Assembly (NCBI GenBank): GCA_020854055.1
Contig: JADZGD010000071.1
Span: 1-64,000, forward strand
From: Bryobacterales bacterium
Lineage (GTDB): Bacteria > Acidobacteriota > Terriglobia > Bryobacterales > Bryobacteraceae
Direction: 5' to 3'
Length of the DNA stretch: 64,000 bases
Every line of letters starts with the position of its first letter. Within the stretch, counting starts at the first letter, position 1. The translations under genes were made by a program, and so were the position numbers. A model generated the notes under the pieces. It did not search any database. It was not told where the DNA came from and was given only the letters and a program-made list of their open reading frames with translations. Of the stretch, positions 1 to 9,973 are shown piece by piece.

Positions 1-399
1 GGCGACAACCAGCGCATGACCACGCTGTCGCGCGGAGTCGAACCGTTCTGGATGAACGACCTGGACGCGGCCCAACTCGGCATTCTGGATAACGACTGGG
101 TGGAGGTGCACAACGACAACGGCGTGGTTGTGACTCGCGCGGCGGTCAGCGCGCGTATTCCGCGCGGCATCTGCATTCAGTATCACTCGCCCGAGCGCAC
201 CTACTCGGTGCCGCGGTCTCCACTGCGTGGCTACAAGCGCGCCGGCGGCCACAACAGCCTGACCCGCGTGCGGTTGAAGCCCAACCTGATGATGGGCGGA
301 TACGGGCAGTTCACCTTCCATTTGAATTATTGGGGTCCGACGGGCGCTAACCGCGACACGCATGTGCTGGTGCGCAAGCTCTCGGATCTGCGTTGGTAG
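1..399 (+). CDS. narG: Respiratory nitrate reductase alpha subunit, C-terminal fragment
   Basis: This is the last 132 codons of a molybdopterin-dependent nitrate reductase catalytic subunit; the 5' part lies outside the window. The visible part matches the C-terminal dinucleotide-binding region of NarG: TTLSRG, then [11 protein letters not shown], then GGHNSLTR and GGYGQF, then [11 protein letters not shown] and a terminal VVRK-like VLVRKL. The subunit would reduce nitrate to nitrite with a Mo-bisPGD cofactor and receive electrons from the NarH iron-sulfur subunit encoded 16 bases downstream. Nitrite oxidoreductases of the Nitrobacter type belong to the same clade, so the direction of catalysis cannot be settled from this fragment; the adjoining narJ, narI and narK favour nitrate reduction. 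Confidence 0.9.
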   Translation, partial: GDNQRMTTLSRGVEPFWMNDLDAAQLGILDNDWVEVHNDNGVVVTRAAVSARIPRGICIQYHSPERTYSVPRSPLRGYKRAGGHNSLTRVRLKPNLMMGGYGQFTFHLNYWGPTGANRDTHVLVRKLSDLRW

Positions 400-415
400 A
401 GGAAAGGAAGATTCC

Positions 416-1906
416 ATGGACGTTCGCGTGCAAATGTCGATGGTGTTCCACCTGGACAAGTGTATCGGGTGCCACACCTGCAGCCTGGCCTGCAAGAACA
501 TCTGGACGGACCGCAAAGGCACCGAGTACATGTGGTGGAACAACGTCGAGACCAAGCCCGGCACGGGCTATCCGACGGGGTGGGAAGACCAGGAAAAGTA
601 CCACGGCGGATGGGAGCTGAAGGACGGCAAGCTGGGGCTGCGTTCCACCAGCAAGACCCAGACGGTCTTCAATATCTTTCATAATCCGAACCAGCCGTCC
701 ATGGACGATTACTACGAGCCGTGGACCTACGATTACCAAAACCTGTTCAATGCGCCGGAAGGATCCGACCAGCCGACGGCGGTGCCGCTGTCGATGGTTA
801 CCGGTGACCTGATCCAGATTAAAGCCGGACCCAACTGGGATGACGACATGGGCGGCTCTCCGGTCTATGCCGAGAGCGATCCGAATCTTGCGGCGCTCAA
901 TCCGGATCAGAAGGCGCAGATGTTCGCCATCGAGCGGCTGATGTTTTTCTATCTGCCGCGTATCTGCAACCACTGTCTGAATCCAAGCTGCGTGGCATCG
1001 TGCCCCTCGGGCGCGCTGCACAAGCGCGGCGAGGATGGCATCGTGCTGGTGGATCAGAAGCGCTGCCGTGGATGGCGCGCCTGTATTGCGGCCTGCCCGT
1101 ACAAGAAGATGTATTACAACTGGCAGACCGGCAAATCGGAGAAGTGCGTGCTGTGCTACCCGCGCCTGGAGACGGGGCAGGCGCCGGCCTGTTTCCACTC
1201 CTGTGTAGGGCGCATCCGGTACCTCGGCGTGATCCTTTATGACGCCGACCGTATCCACGAAGTGGCCAGCCTTCCGGAAGATCAGTTGATCGAAGGACAA
1301 CGCTCGCTGATTCTCGATCCGCGGGATCCGGTGGTGATTGCGGGCGCGCGGCAGAACGGCATCCACGACGCGGTGGTGGAAGCGGCGTGCAAATCGCCCA
1401 CCTACCGCTTTGTGAAGGATTGGAAGATGGCGCTGCCGCTGCACGCCGAGTTCCGGACGCTGCCGATGCTATTCTACGTGCCGCCGATGGCGCCGGTGAT
1501 GGCTCACAAGAGCGAGACCGCATTGGAAAACAACTCCGAGGATCTGTTCGCCGACATCGAAGAGGCGCGCGCGCCGATCGAATACCTGGCTTCCATGTTC
1601 GGCACCAAGCACACCGGCAAGGTGCGCTATGCCCTGCGCAAGCAGAAGGCAGTGCGCTGGTACCGGCGGGCGATTACGGTTGGCGACGTGGACATGCCTA
1701 CTGCCGAGCGGATGTTGCGCGAAGCCGATTGCACGCCCGCCGAAGCCGAGGCGATTTACCGGTTGACATCGCTGTGCAGCTTCGAGGAACGGTTTGTGAT
1801 TCCGCCGATGCACCGCGAGCAGGCGATCGAAATGCTGGAGGATCCGCTGGAACACAAGCAGGGTGTGGGCTTCGGATTCATGGACGGACCGCGGAGGGGA
1901 TTGTGA
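416..1906 (+). CDS. narH: Respiratory nitrate reductase beta subunit (Fe-S)
   Basis: The 496-residue iron-sulfur subunit relays electrons from the NarI haems to the NarG active site. Four cysteine clusters are visible. Cluster one is C16, C19, C22 and C26 (CIGCHTCSLAC). Cluster two has C184, C187, C192 and C196. Cluster three is a CRGWRACIAACP motif, where a Trp replaces one Cys, as expected for the [3Fe-4S] site. The last is KCVLCYPR with CFHSC. Length agrees with E. coli NarH (about 510). The ATG at 416 follows an AGGAAAGGAAG ribosome-binding stretch directly after the narG stop. An upstream in-frame ATG at 362 lies inside narG and is less likely. Confidence 0.96.
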   Translation: MDVRVQMSMVFHLDKCIGCHTCSLACKNIWTDRKGTEYMWWNNVETKPGTGYPTGWEDQEKYHGGWELKDGKLGLRSTSKTQTVFNIFHNPNQPSMDDYYEPWTYDYQNLFNAPEGSDQPTAVPLSMVTGDLIQIKAGPNWDDDMGGSPVYAESDPNLAALNPDQKAQMFAIERLMFFYLPRICNHCLNPSCVASCPSGALHKRGEDGIVLVDQKRCRGWRACIAACPYKKMYYNWQTGKSEKCVLCYPRLETGQAPACFHSCVGRIRYLGVILYDADRIHEVASLPEDQLIEGQRSLILDPRDPVVIAGARQNGIHDAVVEAACKSPTYRFVKDWKMALPLHAEFRTLPMLFYVPPMAPVMAHKSETALENNSEDLFADIEEARAPIEYLASMFGTKHTGKVRYALRKQKAVRWYRRAITVGDVDMPTAERMLREADCTPAEAEAIYRLTSLCSFEERFVIPPMHREQAIEMLEDPLEHKQGVGFGFMDGPRRGL

Positions 1907-2415
1907 AGCTGGCAACCTGGGCTCCGCTGCTGGCCTATCCGGCAGCGGATTATCATGCCCGCGCGCAGGAGGGGGCGGCGGTGGCGCCATCGCCTGAGAT
2001 GGAACAGTTTCTGCGCAACATCGGAGAGGTTCCGGTGGAGGCGCTGCAGGAACTCTATTCGCAGAATTTTGACTGGGATCCCGATCGCACGCTGGACATC
2101 AGTTGGCATGTGTTCGGCGAGAATTACGATCGTGGCGCCCTGCTGGTGAAGATTCGCGAGTTGCTGCGCCAGTACGGTATCGCCGAATCGCACGAACTGC
2201 CCGACCACCTTTCTCACGTTCTGCCGCTGCTCGATTCGATGCCTGAGAACGAGCGGGTTGAGTTTGCGGCTAAATACCTGCAGCCGGCGCTCGAAAAACT
2301 GCATGCCGGCCTGGCCAAGGCGGAAAGCCCTTTCCTGCCGCTAATTGATTCTTTGCGCGGCGAAGTTGCCGCGCTCGTGCCGGAAAGTATCTCTTTGGGA
2401 GTGAAGGATGAGTAA
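1903..2415 (+). CDS. narJ: Nitrate reductase molybdenum cofactor assembly chaperone
   Basis: A 170-residue TorD/NarJ-type chaperone, which in this family binds apo-NarG and oversees cofactor insertion before membrane docking. The start is a GTG at 1903 that overlaps the narH stop in a GTGA arrangement and follows a GGAGGGG ribosome-binding site. The protein is mostly helical, with an acidic NarJ-like stretch (SHVLPLLDSMP) near residue 106. Its position between narH and narI is the standard narGHJI order, which supports the call more strongly than any single motif. Confidence 0.92.
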   Translation: MKLATWAPLLAYPAADYHARAQEGAAVAPSPEMEQFLRNIGEVPVEALQELYSQNFDWDPDRTLDISWHVFGENYDRGALLVKIRELLRQYGIAESHELPDHLSHVLPLLDSMPENERVEFAAKYLQPALEKLHAGLAKAESPFLPLIDSLRGEVAALVPESISLGVKDE

Positions 2416-3109
2416 CCTCTCCACCTACTTCAACGCGTTGTTTTTCATCGCGCTGCCGTATGCCGCGCTGGTGCTTTTCTTTTTGATCGGCATCCGGCGC
2501 TACCTGAGGCGCGGGTTTACCTATTCCAGCCTTTCCAGCCAGTTTCTGGAGAACAAGCAGCATTTTTGGGCGCTGATGCCGTTCCACTATGGAATTATCA
2601 CGGTGCTTACCGTCCACATTGCAGCGTTTCTGATTCCCCGTCAGGTGGAGTGGTGGGGCCGCGTACCGGCTCGCCTGTGGTTCATGGAGATAGGAATGCT
2701 GGCAGCCGGCCTGCTGACGCTTGCCGGACTGGTGGCGGCGATGGTGCGCCGCAAGGTGAATCGCAAGATTGCGGTGGTGACGAGCGCGGCCGACTGGATC
2801 ATCCTGGTGTTGCTGCTGCTGCAGATCGTTTCCGGACTCGGCGTGGCGATTCTGCATCCGTGGGGATCGTCGTGGTTTTCGATCGCGGTGACGCCCTATC
2901 TGTGGTCGATCGTCAAGCTCGATCCGAATATCGCGCTGGTGGCGGTGATGCCGGCACTGGTGAAATATCACATCATTAACGCGTTTCTGATTATCGCGTT
3001 CTTCCCTTTCACGCGCCTGGTGCATATTCTGGTGATGCCGAATCCGTATCTGTGGCGGCGTCCACAGGTGGTGCGCTGGTACCGGCGGCCGCAGGCGGCG
3101 CGAGGGTAA
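2408..3109 (+). CDS. narI: Respiratory nitrate reductase gamma subunit (cytochrome b)
   Basis: A 233-residue membrane cytochrome b with five predicted transmembrane helices, which anchors NarGH and takes electrons from quinol. All four haem b ligands of the family can be placed: H60 and H70 in helix 2 and H188 and H206 in helix 5. The spacings of 10 and 18 residues are identical to H56/H66 and H187/H205 of E. coli NarI. The ATG overlaps the 3' end of narJ by 8 bases, so translation is probably coupled. The complete ligand set argues for a functional quinol-oxidising subunit. Confidence 0.96.
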   Translation: MSNLSTYFNALFFIALPYAALVLFFLIGIRRYLRRGFTYSSLSSQFLENKQHFWALMPFHYGIITVLTVHIAAFLIPRQVEWWGRVPARLWFMEIGMLAAGLLTLAGLVAAMVRRKVNRKIAVVTSAADWIILVLLLLQIVSGLGVAILHPWGSSWFSIAVTPYLWSIVKLDPNIALVAVMPALVKYHIINAFLIIAFFPFTRLVHILVMPNPYLWRRPQVVRWYRRPQAARG

Positions 3110-3119
3110 ACCGATCGCG

Positions 3120-4460
3120 ATGACACGAACCACTTACGGTACACCCGCGCAAGGCCTGTGGGGCGCGACGCTGGGATTTTTCTTCGGCTTCGCGGCAGTG
3201 GCGCTGTTTGGTCCGACGGCGGCCCGGTTCCAACAGGTGATGGGGCTTAGCCCGGTGGCGGTGGGATTCCTGGTAGCGATGCCTGCGCTTTCCGGATCGC
3301 TGCTGCGCATTCCGTTTGCCGCCTGGGTGGAGACTACCGGGGGGCGCAAGCCGTTTTTGGTGCTGCTGGCTCTTTCGTTGATCGGCATGGCCGGACTGAC
3401 CGCGGTGTCGCTGTGGGTCTACCCGCAGCACCTTACTGCCGGGTGGTACCCGGCCCTGCTGGGGCTCGGCATGCTGTGCGGCTGCGGTATTGCAACGTTC
3501 TCGGTTGGGGTCGGCCAGGTCTCATACTGGCACCCGCAGCGCCAGCAGGGGCGGGCACTGGCCGTCTATGCGGGCGTTGGGAACGTGGCTCCCGGCATCT
3601 TCACGTTCGTTCTGCCGTTCGCGTTGATGTGGTGGGGGCTGGCGACTTCTTACGTGGCGTGGTTTGCGATGCTGCTTGCCGGCACCGTGCTCTATGCGCT
3701 TAGGGGCCGCAACTCGTGGTACTTTCAACTTCGCGAGCAAGGCGCCAGCGAAACCGAAGCGCGGCGCGAGGCCGCCTCGCTTGGCCAGGAACTTTTTCCG
3801 GCTCGTAATTTACTGGAGAGCCTGCGGATATCGGCGCGCTGTCCCAAGACCTGGGCGCTGGTTTGCATCTACTTCACCACCTTCGGCGGATTCATCGCTC
3901 TGACGGCCTGGCTTCCAACCTATTACATGCAGAGCTTCGGGCTGTCGCCGGTACTGGCCGGCGGGCTTGCCGGATTGTTCTCGTTGCTTTGTTCTTTGAT
4001 TCGCGTGGGGGGAGGCGTGCTGGCCGATAAACTCCGCGAAGGGGGCGAGAACACAGCGGTACTGGCGCTGCTGATTATGCTGTCGGGCACGCTGGTAATG
4101 ATCAATGCTTCCCGATATGAACTGGCGCTTCCGGGCGAGGTACTGATGGCGTTCGGCATGGGTGTCACCAATGCAGCGGTCTTCAAAATGGTTCCACAGG
4201 CGGTTCCCAATGCCGTGGGCGGCGCATCGGGATGGGTCGGCGGATTGGGTGCGTTTGGCGGATTCGCGATACCACCGGTGCTGGCTTTCGCCGTCCGGGA
4301 TTTGGGCGAGGCGGGATATGCCATCGGGTTTATCGTTTTCGTATTTCTCACGCTTTTGTCTTTAACCATGGTCTGGGTGCTGAAGTATTCCGGCGATCCG
4401 GCACCGGCGGCGCCGGCTCCGGCGCCGGGCAAACCGCGGCAGGCCATGACGAGTCACTGA
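3120..4460 (+). CDS. narK: Nitrate/nitrite transporter, MFS family
   Basis: A 446-residue major facilitator protein of the nitrate/nitrite porter family with about 12 hydrophobic segments. It carries the MFS loop signature after helix 2 (WVETTGGRKPFL) and glycine-rich helices typical of NarK (VGVGQVSYW near residue 129, GGASGWVGGLGAFGG near 364). It would import nitrate and export nitrite for the cytoplasm-facing NarG. The gene starts 10 bases after narI and continues the same transcription unit. The C-terminus is a short Ala/Pro-rich tail. Confidence 0.93.
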   Translation: MTRTTYGTPAQGLWGATLGFFFGFAAVALFGPTAARFQQVMGLSPVAVGFLVAMPALSGSLLRIPFAAWVETTGGRKPFLVLLALSLIGMAGLTAVSLWVYPQHLTAGWYPALLGLGMLCGCGIATFSVGVGQVSYWHPQRQQGRALAVYAGVGNVAPGIFTFVLPFALMWWGLATSYVAWFAMLLAGTVLYALRGRNSWYFQLREQGASETEARREAASLGQELFPARNLLESLRISARCPKTWALVCIYFTTFGGFIALTAWLPTYYMQSFGLSPVLAGGLAGLFSLLCSLIRVGGGVLADKLREGGENTAVLALLIMLSGTLVMINASRYELALPGEVLMAFGMGVTNAAVFKMVPQAVPNAVGGASGWVGGLGAFGGFAIPPVLAFAVRDLGEAGYAIGFIVFVFLTLLSLTMVWVLKYSGDPAPAAPAPAPGKPRQAMTSH

Positions 4461-4461
4461 T

Positions 4462-5115
4462 ATGAATAGCCGCATCGTCACTATCGTTCTTCTAATCGGG
4501 CTGGCTGTTACGGGCGCAATGCTGGTAGCCCGGATGAGCGAGTTCCACCTGCCGGGCAACCAGCAAGGATATTCACCCGTGCAGCCGATTGCATATTCGC
4601 ATCTGCTGCACGCCGGCGAGATGCAGATTCCCTGCCTTTATTGCCATTACGGCGCACAATTCAGCCGCCATGCGAGCGTCCCGCCGGCTAATGTTTGCAT
4701 GAACTGCCACCGTGAGGTAACGGCGTCGCTGGGCGCCATGCACGCCGAGGATGCGCTGGCTGAGAAAGAGAAGCGCAAGCCCCGCCAGGTGGTATCGCCG
4801 GAACTGAAAAAGCTCTATGACGCCCTGGCGCTGGACGCCAATCTGAAGCCGGATCCGAATAAGACGCCGTATCCGATTGTTTGGAACCGTGTTCACACGT
4901 TGCCGTCTTTTGTGTATTTCGACCACCGGGCGCACGTAAACGCCGGTGTGGAGTGCCAGAAGTGTCATGGTCCGGTGGAGACGATGGAGCGCGTCCGGCA
5001 GTATTCCGATTTGAGCATGGGCTGGTGTGTCAATTGCCATCGCGACGCAAACAAGACGGGCATTGCGGGCAAGCAGGTACGCGCCTCGATCGATTGCTCA
5101 ACGTGTCACTATTGA
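4462..5115 (+). CDS. actA: Alternative Complex III subunit A, pentahaem cytochrome c
   Basis: A 217-residue protein with an N-terminal hydrophobic anchor (residues 4-22) and exactly five CXXCH haem c sites, at C58, C79, C165, C189 and C212. This matches ActA of Alternative Complex III, the quinol:cytochrome c/HiPIP oxidoreductase that replaces the bc1 complex in many bacteria. It should lie on the periplasmic face and pass electrons from ActB to downstream carriers. The ATG comes one base after the narK stop, so nitrate reductase and ACIII genes appear cotranscribed. Confidence 0.93.
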   Translation: MNSRIVTIVLLIGLAVTGAMLVARMSEFHLPGNQQGYSPVQPIAYSHLLHAGEMQIPCLYCHYGAQFSRHASVPPANVCMNCHREVTASLGAMHAEDALAEKEKRKPRQVVSPELKKLYDALALDANLKPDPNKTPYPIVWNRVHTLPSFVYFDHRAHVNAGVECQKCHGPVETMERVRQYSDLSMGWCVNCHRDANKTGIAGKQVRASIDCSTCHY

Positions 5116-5128
5116 GGGATTTTGAATC

Positions 5129-8083
5129 ATGCCGGAGAAATTTTGGACTAGCTTCGAACATTTGCAGGCGCCTGTCGAGCCGGATCTTGCCGAGTTTTCC
5201 GATACTCCTCTCAGAAACGAAACCGGACCGGACCGCCGCGGCTTTCTAAAAGCGGCCGGCTTCAGCTTCGGCGCGGCGATGCTGGCCGGTTGTACCCGTA
5301 TCGTAAACAAGATTGAACCCAATCTGATCCAGCCCGAAGGTTTCATTCCGGGCCGGTCCGTGTATTACGCGTCAACGTGCAACGCGTGCAGCGCGGGGTG
5401 CGGAACGCTGGTGAAGGTGAGAGACGGCAGGCCGATCAAAGTGGAAGGCAACCCGGAGCACCCGGTTTCCCATGGCGCCCTGTGCGCGATGGGGCAGGCG
5501 TCGATCCTTGGACTCTACGATAGCCACCGGGTGATGCAGCCGGTGGTTGAAGGTAAGAACGTATCGTGGAACGATGCCGATGCCTTCATGCGCAACCGTC
5601 TCGAGGAAGTCCGCAAGAGCGGGGGTGCGGTACGGTTGCTCACGGCGACGGTTCACAGCCCGACCGAATTGGCGTGGATCAGCCGTTTTCTCGAGGGCTT
5701 CCGAAATGGCCGGCACGTGCAGTACGATGCGCTGTCCTCTTCGGCGATCTTGGATGCGCACCAGCAGACGCATGGGTCGCGATTCCTGCCCCGCTACCGG
5801 TTTGATAAGGCCGATGTGATCGTCGGGATTGACGCCGATTTTCTGGGTACCTGGATTTCTCCGGTGGAATTCATGCGCGGCTACAGCGCTTCGCGCAACC
5901 CCAACGGCTCGCGCTATGCATGGCATGCGCAGGTAGAGCCGCGAATGTCGCTCAGTGGATCGAAGGCGGACCGGCGGGTGATGCTGGCTCCCTGGGAATT
6001 GGCGGTATTTGTCAACGATCTGGCTGACGCCGTGCGGACGGGCAACTCGAAGCGCGCCGAGGTTGCCGAGATCGCCAACCGGCTGCGCGCAGCGCGCGGG
6101 CGCGGGCTGGTAGTTTGTGGCTTGCAGGACACCGCGGCGCAACAGCAGGTTAACAGTATCAACGAGACGTTGGGCAATTACGGCGCGACCATCGAGACAG
6201 CCCAGGCCAGCCGCCAGAAACGGGGTGACGACCGTGCGCTCGAGAGCCTGATGGGAGAGCTTCGCGCCGGGCAGGTTGACGTGCTGATCACCGCCGGGGT
6301 GAATCCCGTTTATGACGTGCCCGGCGGCGAAGTGGCGGCGAAGGCGAAAACGCTGGTGGCACATGCGCTCCGGATGGACGAGACAGCGGCCAAGGCGCAG
6401 GTGGTGCTGGCCGGCTCCCATTCACTGGAATGCTGGAGTGATAGCGAGCCCGTGGAGGGAATTGCGGGTATCGTGCAGCCCTGTATCCGGCCGTTATTCC
6501 AGACGCGGTCGTGCCTGGAGACGCTGGCGGCGTGGTCCGGCAAGCCGGAAAGTGGATTGAACCTCATTCGTGATCAGTGGCAGAAGGAGATTTTCCCAAA
6601 GGCAAAATCGAATCTTGCTTTCGACAAATTCTGGGAACAGAGCTTGCAGGCAGGGTTTGCAGGGTTCGAGCCCTCCCCGCGGCCGAAGACGGCCGGGACA
6701 GCCCGGCCGGCGGCAGCGCCTCCGCCCGCTGCGCGGCAGGAAGGCTTCGACGTGGTGCTCTATGCGAAGCCCGCGCTGTTTGAATTCCGGGAGGCCTACA
6801 ATCCCTGGCTTCAGGAAGTGCCGGATCCCATCAGCAAAGTGGCCTGGGACAACTACGCCTGCCTGGGGCCACAGACAGCGGAAAAGCTGGGCGTAACGAT
6901 GGGCGATGTGGTGCGCATCGAATGCGGCGGACAGACGCTGGAGTTGCCCGCGCTGGTGCAGGCGGGGCAGAGTGAAACCGTGGTGGCGGTGGCGCTGGGT
7001 TATGGCAGCCGTCTTTCGGAGCGCTTCGCCAAGGTAGGTCCGGAGTGGATTGAAGCGCGGCCCACCCTGAACGATAAAGGGCAGGTGGGTGTGAGCGGCA
7101 CGCCGCTGATGAGCCTGGAGGGCGGATTGCTGCGCTATTCGCGATCCGGGGCGAGGGTCTCAAAGACCGGCAAGAAGGCCGATCTTGCCTGTACCCAGGA
7201 ACATCACTCGCTGACCGCGCCCGGGCATCTTCGTCCGGCGGCGGGCGCCACGCGGCCGATCGTTCAAGAGACCACGCTCGAAGAGGTCCGGGCAAGCGGC
7301 GGACACCGCCCGAAGGAGGCACCGGAGCCCCAGTTGTGGGAGAACGATCATCCCACACCCAATCATCGCTGGGCGATGGTGGTTGATTTGAACGCCTGCA
7401 CCGGATGCTCGGCTTGTGTGGTGGCCTGCCAGGCAGAGAATAACATCCCGGTGGTTGGCAAAGACGAGATGCGGCGCAAACGGGAGATGCACTGGATGCG
7501 CATCGACCGTTACTACTCCGGCTCCCCCGAAGACCCACAGGTTGCGCACCAGCCGATGTTGTGCCAGCACTGCGAGAACGCTCCGTGCGAAACGGTGTGT
7601 CCGGTGCTGGCGACGGTTCACAGCGAGGAAGGGCTCAACCAGCAGATTTACAACCGCTGCGTGGGTACGCGCTACTGCGCCAATAACTGCCCGTACAAGG
7701 TCCGGCGATTCAACTGGTTCCAATACTCGCACGAAGACCAGATCGCGAACCTGGTGCTGAACCCCGACGTTACGGTGCGCAGCCGTGGCGTGATGGAGAA
7801 GTGTACGTTCTGCGTGCAGCGCATTCAAGAGGCGAAGATCGAGTCCCAGCGCACCGGCGCGCCGCTGCGCGACGGCGACGTGAAGACGGCCTGCCAGCAG
7901 ACCTGTCCGGCCAACGCCATCATATTCGGCGACCTCAACGACAAGAACAGTAACGTCTCGCGCCTGATGGCCGATGACCGCCGCTTCAAGGTGCTTGAGG
8001 AGATCAACGTCCGGCCCTCGGTTGGGTATCTCAAGATCGTGCGGTCAGAAGCGCAGCGAGACACGGAGAAAGAGAATGGCTGA
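5129..8083 (+). CDS. actB: Alternative Complex III subunit B, MopB-like Fe-S protein
   Basis: A 984-residue fusion of a molybdopterin-oxidoreductase-like domain (about 70-680) and a multi-cluster ferredoxin domain (about 740-980), the standard ActB layout. The N-terminus has a TAT-type RRGFLKAAG motif (R36-R37) followed by a lipobox-like LAGC with C55. C84, C87, C91 and C119 form a CxxCx3Cx27C site typical of MopB proteins. The C-terminal half has repeated ferredoxin motifs ([52 protein letters not shown]). It would relay electrons from the quinol site of ActC to the cytochrome subunits. Confidence 0.95.
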   Translation: MPEKFWTSFEHLQAPVEPDLAEFSDTPLRNETGPDRRGFLKAAGFSFGAAMLAGCTRIVNKIEPNLIQPEGFIPGRSVYYASTCNACSAGCGTLVKVRDGRPIKVEGNPEHPVSHGALCAMGQASILGLYDSHRVMQPVVEGKNVSWNDADAFMRNRLEEVRKSGGAVRLLTATVHSPTELAWISRFLEGFRNGRHVQYDALSSSAILDAHQQTHGSRFLPRYRFDKADVIVGIDADFLGTWISPVEFMRGYSASRNPNGSRYAWHAQVEPRMSLSGSKADRRVMLAPWELAVFVNDLADAVRTGNSKRAEVAEIANRLRAARGRGLVVCGLQDTAAQQQVNSINETLGNYGATIETAQASRQKRGDDRALESLMGELRAGQVDVLITAGVNPVYDVPGGEVAAKAKTLVAHALRMDETAAKAQVVLAGSHSLECWSDSEPVEGIAGIVQPCIRPLFQTRSCLETLAAWSGKPESGLNLIRDQWQKEIFPKAKSNLAFDKFWEQSLQAGFAGFEPSPRPKTAGTARPAAAPPPAARQEGFDVVLYAKPALFEFREAYNPWLQEVPDPISKVAWDNYACLGPQTAEKLGVTMGDVVRIECGGQTLELPALVQAGQSETVVAVALGYGSRLSERFAKVGPEWIEARPTLNDKGQVGVSGTPLMSLEGGLLRYSRSGARVSKTGKKADLACTQEHHSLTAPGHLRPAAGATRPIVQETTLEEVRASGGHRPKEAPEPQLWENDHPTPNHRWAMVVDLNACTGCSACVVACQAENNIPVVGKDEMRRKREMHWMRIDRYYSGSPEDPQVAHQPMLCQHCENAPCETVCPVLATVHSEEGLNQQIYNRCVGTRYCANNCPYKVRRFNWFQYSHEDQIANLVLNPDVTVRSRGVMEKCTFCVQRIQEAKIESQRTGAPLRDGDVKTACQQTCPANAIIFGDLNDKNSNVSRLMADDRRFKVLEEINVRPSVGYLKIVRSEAQRDTEKENG

Positions 8084-9440
8084 TATCTCGTTGAGCCCGC
8101 CCCTGGTGGTGGGCTACAAGAAAATTTCCGACGTCACCGACGATATATGCCGGCCGATGGAACGCTGGCCCGGCGGGACATGGTGGATGGCCTTCGCCGT
8201 GGCGTTTTCCATGCTGCTGCTGGGCGCGGTCGCGATCACTTATGAAATCGCCACCGGCATCGGCACCTGGGGACTGAATCCCACGGTGGGCTGGGCGATG
8301 GGCATCACCAATTTCGTCTTCTGGATCGGTATCGGCCACGCCGGCACGCTGATTTCGGCGATCCTTTTTCTGTTCCGGCAACGCTGGCGGACGGGCGTAA
8401 ACCGGGCGGCGGAGGCGATGACGTTGTTCGCCGTAATGTGCGCCGGCCTGTTTCCGATTATTCACATGGGCCGGCCGTGGTTTGGCTACTGGATTTTCCC
8501 TTATCCGAACTTTCGCGGATCGTTGTGGATGAACTTCCGCTCGCCGCTCGCCTGGGATGCGTTTGCGATTTCGACCTACTTTCTGATCTCATTGACCTTC
8601 TGGTATGTCGGTCTGATTCCGGATCTGGCCACGGTGCGCGATCGCGCCAAGCCGGGCTTCCGCAAGACGATCTTTTCGATTTTCAGTCTGGGCTGGGATG
8701 GCGCTTACCGCACCTGGAACCGTTATGAACTGGTGTACCTGTTGCTGGCCGGACTGGCGACGCCGCTGGTGGTTTCGGTTCACACAATCGTGAGTTGGGA
8801 CTTTGCCACGGCGGTGATCCCGGGCTGGCACGCGACGATCTTTCCACCCTATTTTGTCGCGGGCGCGATCTTTTCCGGAATGGCGATGGTGTTGACTTTG
8901 ATGATCATCGCCCGCAAGGTGATGGGGCTTGAGGCGTATATCAACCTCCGCCATCTGGATGTGATGTCCAAGCTGATCGTGCTGACCGGAAGCATTGTCG
9001 GATTCTCATACATGACGGAATTTTTTACCGCCCAATACGGCAATAACATGTATGAGCAGTTTGTATTCCTGAACCGCGCCATGGGCCCGTTTGCCTGGGC
9101 TTATTGGACGATGGTGAGCTGCAATGTGATCATCCCGCAGTTCCTCTGGTTCCGGAAGATCCGGCATAGCTGGACGCTGGTCTTTATTATTACGATTTTC
9201 GTGAATATCGGTATGTGGTTTGAGCGGTTCGTGATTATCGTGACCTCGCTGCACCGTGATTATCTGCCGTCGAGTTGGGCCAGTTACACGCCCACGTCGG
9301 TGGAGATTGCGATCCTGATAGGCAGCTTCGGTCTTTTCTTCACGCTGTTTCTGATCTTCTGCCGCCTGCTGCCCGTCATTGCGATCGCGGAGATCAAAGG
9401 CGTGCTGAAACACGGCGCACACATTGAGGAGGCCCACTGA
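8076..9440 (+). CDS. actC: Alternative Complex III subunit C, NrfD/PsrC-type membrane protein
   Basis: A 454-residue polytopic membrane protein of the NrfD/PsrC family with roughly ten transmembrane helices, expected to form the quinol-oxidation site of ACIII. The start MADISLSPP at 8076 overlaps the end of actB by 8 bases and is preceded by GGAGAAAGAGA. A longer upstream reading of this frame lies inside actB and is rejected. Conserved NrfD features include [11 protein letters not shown] near residue 87 and [11 protein letters not shown] near residue 130. The C-terminus ends in a short charged tail. Confidence 0.94.
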   Translation: MADISLSPPLVVGYKKISDVTDDICRPMERWPGGTWWMAFAVAFSMLLLGAVAITYEIATGIGTWGLNPTVGWAMGITNFVFWIGIGHAGTLISAILFLFRQRWRTGVNRAAEAMTLFAVMCAGLFPIIHMGRPWFGYWIFPYPNFRGSLWMNFRSPLAWDAFAISTYFLISLTFWYVGLIPDLATVRDRAKPGFRKTIFSIFSLGWDGAYRTWNRYELVYLLLAGLATPLVVSVHTIVSWDFATAVIPGWHATIFPPYFVAGAIFSGMAMVLTLMIIARKVMGLEAYINLRHLDVMSKLIVLTGSIVGFSYMTEFFTAQYGNNMYEQFVFLNRAMGPFAWAYWTMVSCNVIIPQFLWFRKIRHSWTLVFIITIFVNIGMWFERFVIIVTSLHRDYLPSSWASYTPTSVEIAILIGSFGLFFTLFLIFCRLLPVIAIAEIKGVLKHGAHIEEAH

Positions 9441-9973
9441 TGAGCCAGTTCCAGTTAATGGGCATATTCGATGATGAAGACGGCGTCAAGAGCGCCGTCC
9501 GGGCTGCCAAGGAGCAAGGTCTACGGATTGTCGAAGTGTACACCCCGTATGCCATACACGGGTTGGAGCGCCTGCTTGGTTTGAAACGCTCCCGGCTTTC
9601 GATCGTCTGCCTGATTGCGGGCGCGCTGGGCGCCGGGCTGAAGCTGTGGTTCGAAATTTGGGCCTCGGCCATCGATTGGCCGATCAATGTCGGCGGAAAA
9701 CCGTGGAACTCGTTGCCGGCCTTCGTTCCGATCACGTTTGAGGTGATGGTGCTGTTTGCGGGATTGTTCACCGTCCTGGCATTGTTCATGGTTACGCGCC
9801 TGTATCCCGGCAAGCAGGCGGCGATCATTCATCCACAGGTGACCAACGACCGATTTGCGGTGCTGATTGAGGAGAGCGACGCAAGCTTCGATGTGGACCG
9901 CGTACGGGAGATGTTAAAGCAGCATGGAGCGGTGGAGGTGACCGAGAGGCTCACTGCGGAGGTGCCGGCATGA
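9440..9973 (+). CDS. actD: Alternative Complex III subunit D (DUF3341)
   Basis: A 177-residue protein with two transmembrane helices (about 53-74 and 96-117) flanked by a ferredoxin-like N-terminal region (MGIFDDEDGVKSAVRAAKE) and a C-terminal region with FAVLIEESD. This is the ActD/DUF3341 layout. The subunit carries no cofactor and is thought to stabilise the complex next to ActC. The ATG overlaps the actC stop by one base (TGATG), which implies coupled translation. Confidence 0.92.
   Translation: MSQFQLMGIFDDEDGVKSAVRAAKEQGLRIVEVYTPYAIHGLERLLGLKRSRLSIVCLIAGALGAGLKLWFEIWASAIDWPINVGGKPWNSLPAFVPITFEVMVLFAGLFTVLALFMVTRLYPGKQAAIIHPQVTNDRFAVLIEESDASFDVDRVREMLKQHGAVEVTERLTAEVPA

Noticed and set aside
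347-1444. Long open frame antisense to narH
   Set aside because: It mirrors narH codon periodicity, has no domain and is a shadow of a high-GC gene; the same applies to other long antisense frames such as 36865-38112 opposite secA.
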